A DNA stretch of 64,000 nt from Betaproteobacteria bacterium (GTDB lineage Bacteria > Pseudomonadota > Gammaproteobacteria > Burkholderiales > Ga0077523): NCBI GenBank assembly GCA_016713305.1, contig JADJPK010000005.1, positions 1 to 64,000 of the forward strand. The letters run 5' to 3'. The position numbers and the translations under genes are program-made. The stretch's first letter is position 1; every line of letters begins with the position of its first letter. The notes under the pieces are model-generated. The model had not been told where the DNA came from. It saw only the letters and a list, made by a program, of their open reading frames with translations, and searched no databases. This document shows positions 40,967 through 50,612 of this stretch, in pieces.

Positions 40967-41326
40967 ATGTCCATCCTGTTCCTCCGTCTCATCGCTGAAT
41001 GCCCGGATTCGTCGGCGATAGAAAGTGTCGATCTCGACGCGAGATCCCGTCTGCAAACGTGGCATCCGCAGATCGACGCGGCGCCTGCGCCGTACTGGAA
41101 ACTGCCGGAGCATGTCGAGTTCAGTTACCACCTGTCGCCCGGGAGTGCTGAGGCGCACGTGGCGATCACGGCACTGGAGCCCGGCGGTTGGGATCACAGG
41201 AATCCGGACCCCGATGCATCCAGCGTCTGGAACAAGGCCGGCGACCTCAGCTTCCTGCATTGGCGTGTCGTATGGGCGGAACTCGGATTCGTCGAGAGGC
41301 CCGGCGAAACGTCTCGCGGCAGGTAA
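40967..41326 (+). CDS. Hypothetical protein, 119 aa
   Basis: ATG 40967 is chosen because the upstream part of the open frame crosses a G-run and looks non-coding. Soluble alpha/beta protein (MSILFLRLIAECPDSSAIES, VEFSYHLSPGSAEAHVAITA, LHWRVVWAELGF). No recognised family. Stop lies 9 bp before the next gene's ATG. Confidence 0.65.
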   Translation: MSILFLRLIAECPDSSAIESVDLDARSRLQTWHPQIDAAPAPYWKLPEHVEFSYHLSPGSAEAHVAITALEPGGWDHRNPDPDASSVWNKAGDLSFLHWRVVWAELGFVERPGETSRGR

Positions 41327-41335
41327 CCGACCTCC

Positions 41336-41959
41336 ATGCCGGACGCCGATCTGATCTTCGCCGGAATCCTGGTGGCGACGGTTGCCGTCGTCACGGTGCT
41401 CCTGTGGGGCAGGGGCAAGGCCTCATTCGACTCGAGCCTCAGGCAGCTGCAGGAGAACGGGCATGTCATCACCCACTCGCGCCAGCGCCACAGGGGACCA
41501 GTCACCTGGATATGGGGGCGCTATCCCGAGCCGGTACCGTTCTACCTGCACTTCTCGAATCGCGATCCGGTCGCGGTCGCCGTGGGAGAACTCGGCGTTG
41601 CCGACATCTCGACCGGTCATTCGCGCTTCGATCGCCGGTACTTCGTGCGTAGCAACCGGCCCGACTGGGCCCGGGCGTTCCTGACGCGCGCGCTCTGCGA
41701 TGAGTTGCAGGGTTTCGAAAGTCTCGAGTTCCTGACATCGTCCGTGGGGAACGTTCTGTCTCCCGACTACTGGCCGGATCAGGCGAACCGTGCCCTCCGG
41801 GACGTCTGGATGCTGCGAGTGGACGGAAAGCTCTCCATCGCGGAAGCGGAACCCTACGTCGAGCTGGCGCGCCGGCTGTCGGGATCGCTGGTTGCCTTTT
41901 GCGCCGACAAGAAACTCGACGCAGGGACCGAGGTCACATCCATGTTCGAGGGACGCTGA
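41336..41959 (+). CDS. Membrane-anchored hypothetical protein, 207 aa
   Basis: One N-terminal membrane segment (residues 5-24) followed by a cytoplasmic alpha/beta domain rich in Trp/Tyr. Likely cotranscribed with the preceding gene. Unknown function. Confidence 0.72.
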   Translation: MPDADLIFAGILVATVAVVTVLLWGRGKASFDSSLRQLQENGHVITHSRQRHRGPVTWIWGRYPEPVPFYLHFSNRDPVAVAVGELGVADISTGHSRFDRRYFVRSNRPDWARAFLTRALCDELQGFESLEFLTSSVGNVLSPDYWPDQANRALRDVWMLRVDGKLSIAEAEPYVELARRLSGSLVAFCADKKLDAGTEVTSMFEGR

Positions 41960-42050
41960 GGCTTTCCGCAGCCGAGAGTTGCAGCGTTCACCCTGTCTGT
42001 GTCTGCGTAGCCTTGCCCGAATCGCGCGCCCCCACCGCAAAGGAGCCCCG

Positions 42051-42506
42051 ATGCCTTCAGTCAAACGCATTCAGTTCGAGACACTCATCCATGCGCCGGT
42101 CGAGACGGTGTGGCGGGTGATGCTGAGCCCGCAGGGCTACAGGGTCTGGACGGCGCCGTTCGCCGAAGGATCCCACTTCGAGGGGTCCTGGGATCAGGGC
42201 AGCAAGATCCTGTTTCTATCCCCGTCCGGCGATGGCATGGTGTCCGAGATCGAAGCGAACGAGCCGCACCGCTTCATCTCCATTCGCCATCTCGGCTTCA
42301 TCGCCCAGGGTGTCGAGGACTTCTCCAGCGAAGCGGTGCGCGCCTGGTTGCCGGCCTACGAGAACTATACGTTCACGGCCACGCCGGAAGGCACGCGGCT
42401 CACCGTGGATCAGGACGTGACGCCGGAGTTCGAGGACTATCTGCAGGACGCCTGGCCGAAAGCGCTGGAAGTCCTGAAGCGCATTTGCGAGCAACCGGAC
42501 ACCTGA
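42051..42506 (+). CDS. SRPBCC/AHSA1-domain protein, 151 aa
   Basis: ATG 42051 with AGGAG 5-10 bp upstream. FETLIHAPVETVWRVMLSPQGYRVWTAPF, GSKILFLSP, ENYTFTATPEGTRLTVDQDV, C-terminal helix AWPKALEVLKRIC. Hydrophobic-ligand-binding START-like fold; ligand unknown. Not closely related to the AHSA1 cassette protein at 20839. Confidence 0.88.
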   Translation: MPSVKRIQFETLIHAPVETVWRVMLSPQGYRVWTAPFAEGSHFEGSWDQGSKILFLSPSGDGMVSEIEANEPHRFISIRHLGFIAQGVEDFSSEAVRAWLPAYENYTFTATPEGTRLTVDQDVTPEFEDYLQDAWPKALEVLKRICEQPDT

Positions 42507-42586
42507 GTCCGCCCGCGAATCGATATCGCCCGCCGCTCGCGCGGCGAGGTGATAATCGGCATCCTCTCGCCGCACCCGGTGACCTC

Positions 42587-43303
42587 GTGCCCACCTGTCA
42601 CATCGACCACATCACGATCGTCTCGCCGACCCTCGCGGCAGGAGCGGAGCTAGTGCAGACGCTGCTGGGGGTTGTCCCGCAGCAAGGCGGTGAACACCCT
42701 CGCATGGGGACGCACAACCTTCTGCTGCCGCTGGGCGAGACGATCTTTCTGGAGGTCATTGCCATCAATCCGGATGCTCCCCCGCCGGAGCGGCCTCGCT
42801 GGTTCGAGCTGGATCGAGTGACCTCCGCCAGCAAGCCTTTCCTGAGCTGCTGGGTGGCACGGACGGAAGACATCGGCTCTTCGCTGGGGGCGTCCACGGA
42901 AGACCTCGGACCTGCGGAGCCCATGACCCGGGGAGATCTCGAATGGCTCATCTCCATCCCGGGCGACGGCAGCCTGCCTCTGGGCGGTGCCGCACCCGCG
43001 CTGATTCAGTGGAAGACCGGCGTTCATCCCGCCAGCCGCATGCAGGACAAGGGATGCAGACTGGTCGAACTGAAACTCCTTCATCCCGAGCCGAAGCGGC
43101 TGCAATCGCTGCTGACCAGTCTTCGGTTCGGCGGGTCCGGCCCGGTCCTGTCCATCGCGGAAGCTTCTGCCCCTGCTCTCGTGGCCTGCATCCGGACGCC
43201 GGCCGGGCTGCGGGCGCTCGGGGCGCCGGGCCTCGTACCCGAGACAGGAAACTGCGATGAACCGGGGAGTTCGTCACCGCTCCCGCAGGGGGCCGGGAAC
43301 TAG
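42587..43303 (+). CDS. Glyoxalase-like (Glyoxalase_3/VOC) protein, 238 aa
   Basis: GTG 42587. CHIDHITIVSPTLAAGAELV, LLGVVPQQGGEHPRMGTHNLLLPL and ETIFLEVIAINP are typical of this double-length VOC family. Function unknown. Ends 42 bp before the next gene's start. Confidence 0.85.
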   Translation: MPTCHIDHITIVSPTLAAGAELVQTLLGVVPQQGGEHPRMGTHNLLLPLGETIFLEVIAINPDAPPPERPRWFELDRVTSASKPFLSCWVARTEDIGSSLGASTEDLGPAEPMTRGDLEWLISIPGDGSLPLGGAAPALIQWKTGVHPASRMQDKGCRLVELKLLHPEPKRLQSLLTSLRFGGSGPVLSIAEASAPALVACIRTPAGLRALGAPGLVPETGNCDEPGSSSPLPQGAGN

Positions 43304-43345
43304 CCTTCGCTCATGTCGATCGAGCGCTCCGGTCCGGGAATTTCG

Positions 43346-44406
43346 ATGATTCGCACGAGCCTCTGTGCTCTGCTCCTGGCGTTTTCCGGCCTGGCCGCCG
43401 CACAGTTTCTTTCGGAAGAGGAATACTGGCGCCGCGTATTCGGTTTCGATCTCACCGAACTGGACGATTTCAAGGCACAGGTGCGGGAAGAGGCCGACCG
43501 GGTGAACGCCCTGGAGGCCCGATTGCAGCGCTGCGGCTCCTGCAGCGAACGCGAATCGCTCGCCGCCGAACTGGAGCGCCGGGACGCGGATCTGCGGCAC
43601 CTGCTGGCCCCGATGTGCTCGGCCATGATGGCGTTCAGCGGTATCGGGTTCGGAGTGCCGAACGGCGTGGAGGAGATCTCGGAGCTGACCGGAGTGGCGC
43701 CGTTGTGCCGGGAGGTCGGCCGGCGGATCTACCAGCAAGCGAAGAGCGAAACCGAGGCCGAGCTTCGAGCCCAATGGCAGGCCAAGGCCAGGTCGGGGCG
43801 GCCGGAGGACATCTTCGCGCTCGCCTCCTATTACGCCAAGTTCGAAGACCGCATCGATCTTGCGTGCCCCTATTTCCTGCTCGCCGCCCGCAAGGGCCAC
43901 GCCCCTGCGGTCAGCTGGCTCGGTCGCTGCGGCACCGCTGACGCCGGCGAGTCGTTCGAGCTGAACAGGACCTGTGCGGAGAAGGGCGACGCAAACTGCA
44001 TGTACACCTACGGACTGTACTTCGCGTCCTCTCGAAATCCCGCCACTCCTTCTCCCGTTGCCGTGGACGACAACGAGGCGTTGCGGTGGTGGGACCGCGC
44101 GGCGGAGAAGGGACTGAAGGTGGCGGAAACCGACGCCGCGCGCTTGCGGCAGAGAATGCGCGACGGCACCCGTGCCGGCACCGACTCGGCGCCTCCGCCT
44201 TCCCAGCCGCCATCCAGGGCGGACGGCACCGCACCGTCCATCCGCCCGAGGCGCGGCCACGACGGACCGGGCGGCAGGCGGCCTGCGACCGGCGGGCCGA
44301 GCGGCTGGAGCGGGAACGGAAGCGTGCGGCCACCCGGCCCCAGGACAAGGGCGTGCAGCGCGCGCTCGGCAATCTCGAAGAGAAGTTCAGGGCCGACTGC
44401 AGCTAG
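43346..44406 (+). pseudogene. Exported Cys-rich SEL1/TPR-like protein, one frameshift; paralogue of cassette gene at 26653
   Basis: ATG 43346 begins a signal peptide (MIRTSLCALLLAFSGLAAA). Mature part: LQRCGSCSERESLAAELERR, PMCSAMMAFSGIGFG, DRIDLACPYFLLAARKGHA, CAEKGDANCMYTYGLYF, with SEL1-like helices. The frame shifts near 44260; the family's basic C-terminal segment (RQAACDRRAERLERERKRA ... FRADC) lies in another frame to a stop at 44406. Order of cysteines and the DRI-LACPYF block match the 391-aa cassette protein. Probably periplasmic. Confidence 0.8.
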
Positions 44407-44465
44407 GGAAGGTCGATCGCTGCGCATGTTTCACCGGCCCGGACGCGGGGCACAGGAGGAACCAC

Positions 44466-45041
44466 TTGAACACATCACATCGGGTTCTTGCTTGCTGGAT
44501 CCTGGCGATTGCCGCGGTGACGAGCAACGCGGCGGATGGTGATGCCGAGGCAGGGCGTCGCAAGACCGTGACGTGCAACGGTTGCCATGGTCAGGCGAAC
44601 ATGAAGGCCGTGCCGAACCTGGGCGGTCAGAGCGCCACGTACTTCATCGCCGCCATGCGCGCGTATCAGGACGCCAAGAGGGGCCACGCGACCATGCGGG
44701 ACGTTGCGAAGGCCTACTCGGACAAGGAGCTCAAGAACTTCGCCGCCTACTATGCGCAGTTCGCCGCGTCAGCCGAAACCCCGGTTCCCGGCAGCGAGAC
44801 GCCGGCCGGCGCGCGAGCGTGCGAAACCTGCCACGGCGTATTCGGGCGGGTACCCGTGAATCCGGACAGCGCCGTATTGGCCGGACAGAAGCCCGTCTAT
44901 CTGAAGACTGCCCTGAGAGAGTACCGGGAAGGGACGCGCCCGCACGCAGTGATGCGCGAAGCGGTGGGCGATCTCCAGGACGCCGAGATCGATGCCCTGG
45001 CAGAGTACTTTGCAGGCCTGCCAGGTCTTGTCGTGAAGTAG
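44466..45041 (+). CDS. Diheme cytochrome c (c4-like), 191 aa
   Basis: TTG 44466 follows AGGAGG. Signal peptide residues 1-22, then two heme sites, CNGCH (37-41) and CETCH (119-123), each with a downstream Met (HATM, HAVM). Two-domain c4/c553-like electron carrier in the periplasm. Starts 60 bp after the preceding gene. Confidence 0.92.
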   Translation: MNTSHRVLACWILAIAAVTSNAADGDAEAGRRKTVTCNGCHGQANMKAVPNLGGQSATYFIAAMRAYQDAKRGHATMRDVAKAYSDKELKNFAAYYAQFAASAETPVPGSETPAGARACETCHGVFGRVPVNPDSAVLAGQKPVYLKTALREYREGTRPHAVMREAVGDLQDAEIDALAEYFAGLPGLVVK

Positions 45042-45096
45042 GTCGCCCTCGCCCGGGGAATACCACATCCGGAAGGGCGCCTGGATCAGTCCGGCG

Positions 45097-45429
45097 TCAG
45101 GGCATTTCCTCCAGTGGCCAGATCTCGACCACGCCGTGAGCGACCGCACGTGGTGTCTTCGACACGGCTTCGATCGCCTCGCGAAGATCGGCCGCCTCGA
45201 TCAGGGCGAAGCCGGCAATCGGAAGGTCGCTGCGCATGAAGGGGCCGGGCAATGTGCGCACGCCGCTGTTGTCCGGATTGCGCACCTGCATCGGCGGCCC
45301 GGCAATTCCGATCACGGCGCCGCTCCACTTCATCGTCGCATCGTGGGCATGGGCCGCTTCCCGAATGTTCGGAGCCGTCCTCCGGTAACCGTTCTCGTCG
45401 CCGTAGCCGATTGTGATGAACTTGGGCAT
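45097..45429 (-). CDS. YCII-related protein, 110 aa
   Basis: MPKFITIGYGDENGY, KWSGAVIGIAGPPMQV, LPGPFMRSDLPIAGFALIEAADLREAIEAV: the YCII/DGPF alpha-beta-barrel, in the variant common in proteobacterial and actinobacterial stand-alone proteins. Activity unknown. Convergent with the cytochrome gene. Confidence 0.85.
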   Translation of the reverse strand: MPKFITIGYGDENGYRRTAPNIREAAHAHDATMKWSGAVIGIAGPPMQVRNPDNSGVRTLPGPFMRSDLPIAGFALIEAADLREAIEAVSKTPRAVAHGVVEIWPLEEMP

Positions 45430-45631
45430 GACCCGCTCCGCATGAAGTGCGATGGGTCCAGCGGTAGCAACCGAGATTCCCGGCTGACATTCCCGGCGCC
45501 CGGCGTGACGGGCGAGCGCCCTTGGACTTTTCAGTCAGGTACGAGCGAGTGTTCCAGCATGGCTGGCATCAACCCTGCTCGCTCTCCCCGACCGTGCACC
45601 CGAGAATTTGCCCGGATTCCCGCTGAAGAAC

Positions 45632-46252
45632 ATGTCCACACTCGTTTCTGCCGTCGTGCCAAGTACGGCCGATGCCCCCGCGTCACAGATCGTCGAGCAG
45701 GCAGGCCGCCTGGGTGCGGCACTTTCCTTGCCCGAAGGACTGGATATTGCGCGGGACTCCGGGCTTGTTCCCTGCCTGCTCGACGGTCAGCAGGCCGCGT
45801 TCGAATTCACGCGCGATGAAGGGGAGAGTGCGGGTTCGGCCGTCCTCCAATTCGAGGCCCGCACCTCGTATGCAAGTCTTGTAGCCTCCGCCTACGTCGC
45901 TGCCTCGGTGGCGGTGCTGAGCGGCGGCCACGCTCGAGACGAGGATGGCCACTGCTACAGCGGGACAGCATTGACCGACTGGCTGTCGTCCATGGAACTG
46001 CCTGTGCCTGAATCCGACGCCAACGAATTGCGCATCGAGGTTCGCGTGGTCGGACCGCGAGGCAATGGATTGCTTCAACTCGAGCTGGGTAAGGTACCCC
46101 CCGGCGCTCACCTTGCGCGCCGCCTCGTCGAAAGCATCGATGTAGCGATGGTTCCGCCTGCACTCCGAATCCCCAACAGCCGCTTCGTCATAGCCGTTCG
46201 AGACGCCAGCGAGATCGTGTCCGTCGAGACACTCGGGCGTCGAACCCGCTAG
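45632..46252 (+). CDS. Hypothetical protein, 206 aa
   Basis: ATG 45632 is preferred to TTG 45608. Soluble beta-rich protein with no signal peptide (TLVSAVVPSTADAP start), unknown family. Its stop (46250-46252) abuts the next gene. Confidence 0.62.
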   Translation: MSTLVSAVVPSTADAPASQIVEQAGRLGAALSLPEGLDIARDSGLVPCLLDGQQAAFEFTRDEGESAGSAVLQFEARTSYASLVASAYVAASVAVLSGGHARDEDGHCYSGTALTDWLSSMELPVPESDANELRIEVRVVGPRGNGLLQLELGKVPPGAHLARRLVESIDVAMVPPALRIPNSRFVIAVRDASEIVSVETLGRRTR

Positions 46253-46275
46253 TGTCGGTACGATTCTCCCCAATC

Positions 46276-47031
46276 ATGCACAGGCTCGAGCTCGGTGTCC
46301 TGCTTGCTGCAGCGCTCGCAGTGGTTGCGTGTGGCAAGCCGGCAACGGACGCTGATTCACGGCAGTCTCCCGTCGTCCCTCTGTCGCAAATGAACTCGGG
46401 CTACATTGGCGACCCTGAACGAATGACGCGATTCCTGCGTTGCTGGCAGAAGGAGGTGGGCGCCGAGGCAGTCCAGCCAACGGACTTCGGCGTGACGATT
46501 CCGGCGACCGACCCGAGGCTGCCGCGATCGTTGCGGGACTTCCACGTCGCCAAGGCACAGATCCGGTTCCGTTCCTTGTACGAGCAGTCGAACCCTGGTA
46601 CCGAGCGTTACGCTGACCCTCGCGCGCTTGTCCCGTTCAAGCAGTTCAGTGAGGCGGACTTCTCGAACTGGAAGTCCGCGTTCGCCGGCATGAACGAGCC
46701 GGACGCTTCCTACTTCCGGTATGACCGGTCTCAGCAAGGATTCCGCGAACGTGATCTGGACTCCATGCTCGTGGCGGGCGCCGAGACTGGAGGTGCCTTC
46801 TACCTGCTGATTCCACGCAACACGACCCGGGACGGCGAAAGCGAGGCCTTGTTTCTCCATCATGGCGGACTGGTGTCGAGATACAAGTCGTTCGCCCACC
46901 TGCTCGCGAGCCTGTACCTGGAGGAAAGGGAGCGGTTCGCGGGAAGAGACCCGTCGCTGGGACACCTCTACTACTTTCCCGGAAGGCTTGGCGAAACGTG
47001 TGTTTCGCATGTCATCGACACGTCCATGTAG
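46276..47031 (+). CDS. Putative lipoprotein, 251 aa
   Basis: ATG 46276 starts a lipoprotein signal peptide with lipobox AVVAC. The soluble part (FRYDRSQQGFRERDLDSML, YLLIPRNTTRDGESEALFLH, YKSFAHLLASLYLEERERF) is reminiscent of SMI1/KNR4-like (SUKH) domains, but the match is weak. Probably anchored in the cell envelope. Confidence 0.7.
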   Translation: MHRLELGVLLAAALAVVACGKPATDADSRQSPVVPLSQMNSGYIGDPERMTRFLRCWQKEVGAEAVQPTDFGVTIPATDPRLPRSLRDFHVAKAQIRFRSLYEQSNPGTERYADPRALVPFKQFSEADFSNWKSAFAGMNEPDASYFRYDRSQQGFRERDLDSMLVAGAETGGAFYLLIPRNTTRDGESEALFLHHGGLVSRYKSFAHLLASLYLEERERFAGRDPSLGHLYYFPGRLGETCVSHVIDTSM

Positions 47032-47178
47032 CCATGCTGCGTGCGCTGCGCCTGCGGTGCCCAGTGCCATCGGCTTGGGACGAACGGCGCGCGGCGTTAT
47101 CCTTCTCCCCGCGCGCCCGGCGGTGAGGGCGGCGCGGCCGCTCCAGAATCGAGGCTCCCGACCGAAGGAATCAGCACG

Positions 47179-47667
47179 ATGACTGTCCGATCCCTCCTTT
47201 TCGTTCTTCTGATCGCGTTCTCCCGTCTTGCGGCTGCCGAAGACCTGTCGGCCGAGAAGCGAGGGGACATCGAGCAGCTGCTGCGGATGACCAGAGCCAC
47301 GGCCATCGGCCTGCAGATGGCCAATGCGATCGTTGGCCAGCTGGCGCAATCCATCAGGACGCTGCGCCCCGACATTCCCCAGGAGGCCATCGATGTCCTG
47401 CCGGCCGAGGTGGCGGCGGTGCTCGATGCGAACATCGCCGCGCTCACGGAACAGCTGATCCTCATCTATCACAAGCACTTCAGCGGGGCCGAGATCAAGG
47501 GCCTGATCGCGTTCTACACGACGGAGCTGGGCGCCAAGACGATCCAGGTGCTGCCGGTTCTCGTGAACGACAGCATGGTGGCCGGGCAGCGGTGGGGACA
47601 GTCGATGGGGCCTGCGATCGAGAGCCGGGTCAGGGCGCGGCTCAAGAAGGACGGCTACTCGCTATGA
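47179..47667 (+). CDS. DUF2059 family secreted protein, 162 aa
   Basis: Signal peptide residues 1-20 (ends RLAAAE). DUF2059 pattern: ELLRMTRATAIGLQM-type helix (here QLLRMTRATAIGLQMANAI), LILIYHKHFSGAEIKGLIAFY and TTELGAKTIQVLPVLV. Helical periplasmic protein of unknown function. Confidence 0.88.
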   Translation: MTVRSLLFVLLIAFSRLAAAEDLSAEKRGDIEQLLRMTRATAIGLQMANAIVGQLAQSIRTLRPDIPQEAIDVLPAEVAAVLDANIAALTEQLILIYHKHFSGAEIKGLIAFYTTELGAKTIQVLPVLVNDSMVAGQRWGQSMGPAIESRVRARLKKDGYSL

Positions 47668-47764
47668 ACGGCCATCACCACCTGAGCGCCAGACGCCCAA
47701 GCCACGGCCTGCCCACCCTGCCGCGCCTTGCGCGATGCCCTGCGTCAACCACATGGTCTTGCCC

Positions 47765-48076
47765 ATGATCACTGCCATCGTCGAATTTCCGCTTCCGCAG
47801 CCCTTGTCGCTCGAAGACGCGAAAGCCGCCTTCCAGGGCACGGCCGCGAAGTACCTCCGCATGCCCGGGCTGGTCCGGAAGGTCTACTTCAGATCGGAGG
47901 ACGGAACCAAGGTCGGGGGAATCTACCTCTGGAAGACGAAGCAGGACGCCCTGGCGGTCTACACGGACGACTGGAGGGCGTTCGTTCGCAGCAGGTACGG
48001 CACCGAACCCACGCTGACGTTCCTCGATTGCCCCGTTGTCGTCGACAATGTCTCGAACGAGATCTTCGTCGAGTGA
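47765..48076 (+). CDS. YdhR-like monooxygenase-fold protein, 103 aa
   Basis: ATG 47765 (MITAIVEFPLPQPLSLEDAK) gives the usual YdhR length; upstream in-frame ATGs give an unlikely extension. YLRMPGLVRKVYFRSEDGTKV, GGIYLWKTKQDALAVY. Dimeric alpha+beta barrel related to antibiotic-biosynthesis monooxygenases; activity unproven. Confidence 0.82.
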   Translation: MITAIVEFPLPQPLSLEDAKAAFQGTAAKYLRMPGLVRKVYFRSEDGTKVGGIYLWKTKQDALAVYTDDWRAFVRSRYGTEPTLTFLDCPVVVDNVSNEIFVE

Positions 48077-48191
48077 TGGGTGCCCCGGCCCAGGCGTCTG
48101 CCCATGCGACCGCCTGCATTCGCTGACCGCGGGCCGAGGCAGATGAACCGGTGCATCGGGAATGAAACGTGGTCACTTTGAGGTGCCCTGA

Positions 48192-48617
48192 ATGACTGAG
48201 AGAACGGGGCGCTGCCTGTGCGGCGCCATCACCTTCAGGATTGCCGCCGAACCCCTTTCCGCCCGGATATGCTGGTGCCGGGACTGTCAGCATCTGGCGG
48301 CGAACGGAACGGTGAACATGCTCGTGCCGGTGGACGCCCTCGTGGTCTCGGGTACCCTGGCCGCGCACACGAAGCAGGCGGCCAGCGGCAACGAAGTGAC
48401 ACGCGAGTTCTGCCCGAGTTGCGGCACGCATCTGTTCGCCCGGTCGTCGGGCCGGCCGGACGTCCGGGTCGTGCGCACCGGAAACCTGGACGATCCTTCG
48501 TCCATCCGTCCCGGCACCAACATCTGGGCGTCCAGCGCGCCTGGCTGGGCGTGTCTCGATCCGGCGATGGAGCGGGTCGAGCGGCAGCCGGTGCCGCCGA
48601 AACCGAGCGGTTCCTGA
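48192..48617 (+). CDS. GFA family protein, 141 aa
   Basis: Glutathione-dependent-formaldehyde-activating-enzyme fold: GRCLCGAITFRI, CWCRDCQHLAANG, FCPSCGTHLFARS, the paired cysteines of two zinc sites. Most stand-alone GFA proteins are of unknown substrate. ATG 48192. Confidence 0.92.
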   Translation: MTERTGRCLCGAITFRIAAEPLSARICWCRDCQHLAANGTVNMLVPVDALVVSGTLAAHTKQAASGNEVTREFCPSCGTHLFARSSGRPDVRVVRTGNLDDPSSIRPGTNIWASSAPGWACLDPAMERVERQPVPPKPSGS

Positions 48618-48629
48618 AGAGGAGGGCGC

Positions 48630-49064
48630 ATGCCGACAGAAGAAAACGTCTGGACCGGAAGTCCGTCGCAGATCACCAATCTTGGCACTTACGTGGTATG
48701 CGGGCTTCTTTCCCTGACCGGCATCGGGGCGATCTTCGCGATCCCCTACGCGTTCTGGAAATACCTCGTGGTGAAGTGCCAGCGGTACGAACTCACGTCA
48801 CAACGGCTGAAGGTTCACAGCGGCGTGCTCAACAGGAAGATGGACGAGCTGGAGCTGTACCGGGTCAAGGATACGAAGTTCGATCAGCCGCTCTTCCTGC
48901 GCATCTTCGGGCTCGGCAACGTCATCCTGGTGTCCTCCGATGCCACGACGCCGATCTCGGCCATCCACGGCATCAAGGACGCGGAGCAGATCCGGGAGAA
49001 GCTGCGCACGCTGGTGGAAGACCGTCGGGATCAGAAGCGGGTAAGAATCGGAGAGCTCGAGTGA
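48630..49064 (+). CDS. Bacterial PH-domain membrane protein, 144 aa
   Basis: RBS AGGAGG before ATG 48630, 12 bp after the GFA gene. Hydrophobic region residues 18-50, then a bPH2 domain: YELTSQRLKVHSGVLNRKMDELELYRVKD, LGNVILVSSDAT. Membrane-associated protein of unknown function. Confidence 0.85.
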   Translation: MPTEENVWTGSPSQITNLGTYVVCGLLSLTGIGAIFAIPYAFWKYLVVKCQRYELTSQRLKVHSGVLNRKMDELELYRVKDTKFDQPLFLRIFGLGNVILVSSDATTPISAIHGIKDAEQIREKLRTLVEDRRDQKRVRIGELE

Positions 49065-49111
49065 CGCGCCGTCGTTTCTCGTGCGCACCGGTTGCGGACG
49101 CGGGTACCGGG

Positions 49112-49133
49112 CCGGCTTCGCTCCCGAAGCCGG
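49112..49133 (+). terminator. Rho-independent terminator
   Basis: Stem CCGGCTTCG / CGAAGCCGG (9 bp), loop CTCC, followed by TTCTTTCCTT. Lies 48 bp after the PH-domain gene and 29 bp before the next start. Confidence 0.7.
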
Positions 49134-49161
49134 TTCTTTCCTTCGTGCCGGAAACTGCGGG

Positions 49162-49761
49162 ATGAAGGCGGGAGCGCCTGCGGCCTTCGTCGCCGCCGTG
49201 CTGGCCGGATGTGCGAATCAGGTCGACGTGCGCACCGCCCACGGGTATGCCCACGCGGGGTACCAGGCGATCCAGGCGGGCGACTGGAGGCTGGCCCGCC
49301 AGAACTTCGACAAGGCCATCGTCAACGCGGAGGCTGGCAAGGCCAAGCCGCCACAGCTGGCGGTGTTGAAGTACGAGTACGGCCGCGTGTCGGGCGTGCT
49401 GTGCGACTGGGACGGCGCGGAGCGGGCCCTGACGGAGGCCTCGGTCCTCGACAAGGCCAAGGGCGGCACCGCCATGGGCGCGCTTCACGAACTGGGACGG
49501 CTGCATCTGGATCGTCGGCAGTTCGTCGAGGCGCGTCTGCATTACGACAAGGCCTTCCCACTGTTCGCGGCGGCGGAGGTGGAAACGAAAGACCCGCTGC
49601 GATTCGCCGATTTTCTGGACGAGTACGCGATCGTGCTTGCCCGAACCGGCGCGGCGCCCGATGCAGCCATTCAGAGCGAACGGGCGGCGAGAATCCGCAA
49701 GATGCTTCCTTCCGGAACGGCACCGCGGGAAAGGCTTCCCTACGGAACACAGTGCATGTGA
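49162..49761 (+). CDS. TPR-containing putative lipoprotein, 199 aa
   Basis: ATG 49162 starts a lipoprotein signal with VLAGC. Three TPR-like helix pairs in residues 35-160 (AGYQAIQAGDWRLARQNFDKAI, YEYGRVSGVLCDWDGAERALTEA, LGRLHLDRRQFVEARLHYDKA). Envelope scaffold of unknown partner. The 282 bp that follow hold no recognisable gene. Confidence 0.78.
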   Translation: MKAGAPAAFVAAVLAGCANQVDVRTAHGYAHAGYQAIQAGDWRLARQNFDKAIVNAEAGKAKPPQLAVLKYEYGRVSGVLCDWDGAERALTEASVLDKAKGGTAMGALHELGRLHLDRRQFVEARLHYDKAFPLFAAAEVETKDPLRFADFLDEYAIVLARTGAAPDAAIQSERAARIRKMLPSGTAPRERLPYGTQCM

Positions 49762-50043
49762 TGCCGGATACAGGCGCCGGTCGTGTCCGGATGTGTGTGC
49801 AGCGCGGAGAAACCCCGCTGTCCCGCCGCGCATCCGCCGCCCTGCACCGGCTGGCATTGCGGTACGGTTCAGGAAATGTCCTTCGAGCCGAAAAGCGTCT
49901 TGACGAGGTGCCGAGAGCGCTTCGCGGGCGTGCCTTCTCCGCGGACATGTTGCGCGATGGTGCGTATCGAGCCGCCGGAAGTCTCGATGGTCAACCCTCG
50001 TGCCGAGAACGGAATACCCCATCTTCATCCACCAGAACATGCA

Positions 50044-50479
50044 ATGAGAACAGCGATTCCTCTCGTGGCCGTCCTGTCGGCCCTGATTCCCGCCGCCGCA
50101 TCCGCACAGACGATGTACAAGTGCGTGCAAGGCGAGCGGACCGTCTATCAAGCAGAGCCCTGTCCGGACACGGCGAAGCAGGACAAGCTCAAGGCGCAGA
50201 TTCCCCTCCCTCGTCCTCGGGATCGGCGGGGGGCAGATGGACCGGATGGTGGACTTCATGTCGACATACCGGGCTTGTGCCGATGGTGTCCAGATCTGGG
50301 GGCAGGAGATGGCCCAGCCCTATGCGCAGTGGCGCAACCGCAATCTGGCCATGGTGACTCGCATCGAGAAGGAGCCGGCGCTCAAGGCGCTCTTCCAGAA
50401 GCAGGTCGATGCCAAGCGCAATGGCAAGGCAAGCATGTGCCGCGATGTCGCGCTCGAGTTGCGAGGGGTGAAGAAGTAG
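50044..50479 (+). pseudogene. Secreted DUF4124-domain protein, frameshift in a G-run
   Basis: ATG 50044: signal peptide (residues 1-21), then TMYKCVQGERTVYQAEPCP, the DUF4124 motif. The frame is lost in or near the GGGGGG run at about 50225; the rest (DRMVDFMSTYRACADGVQIW ... MCRDVALELRG) reads in another frame to 50479, giving about 145 aa. A homopolymer error is the simplest explanation. Confidence 0.78.
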
Positions 50480-50612
50480 CCGGACCGGACGTGGCGCAGG
50501 CTCGCCGAACCCACCGTCCGCTTCGTGGTCCCGAAGACCGCCGGCCGCACCCACCGACCGGCAAGCTTGGCGAAGCGGTGACCGCACGCTTGCACCTCCC
50601 TGGGCATGGGTG

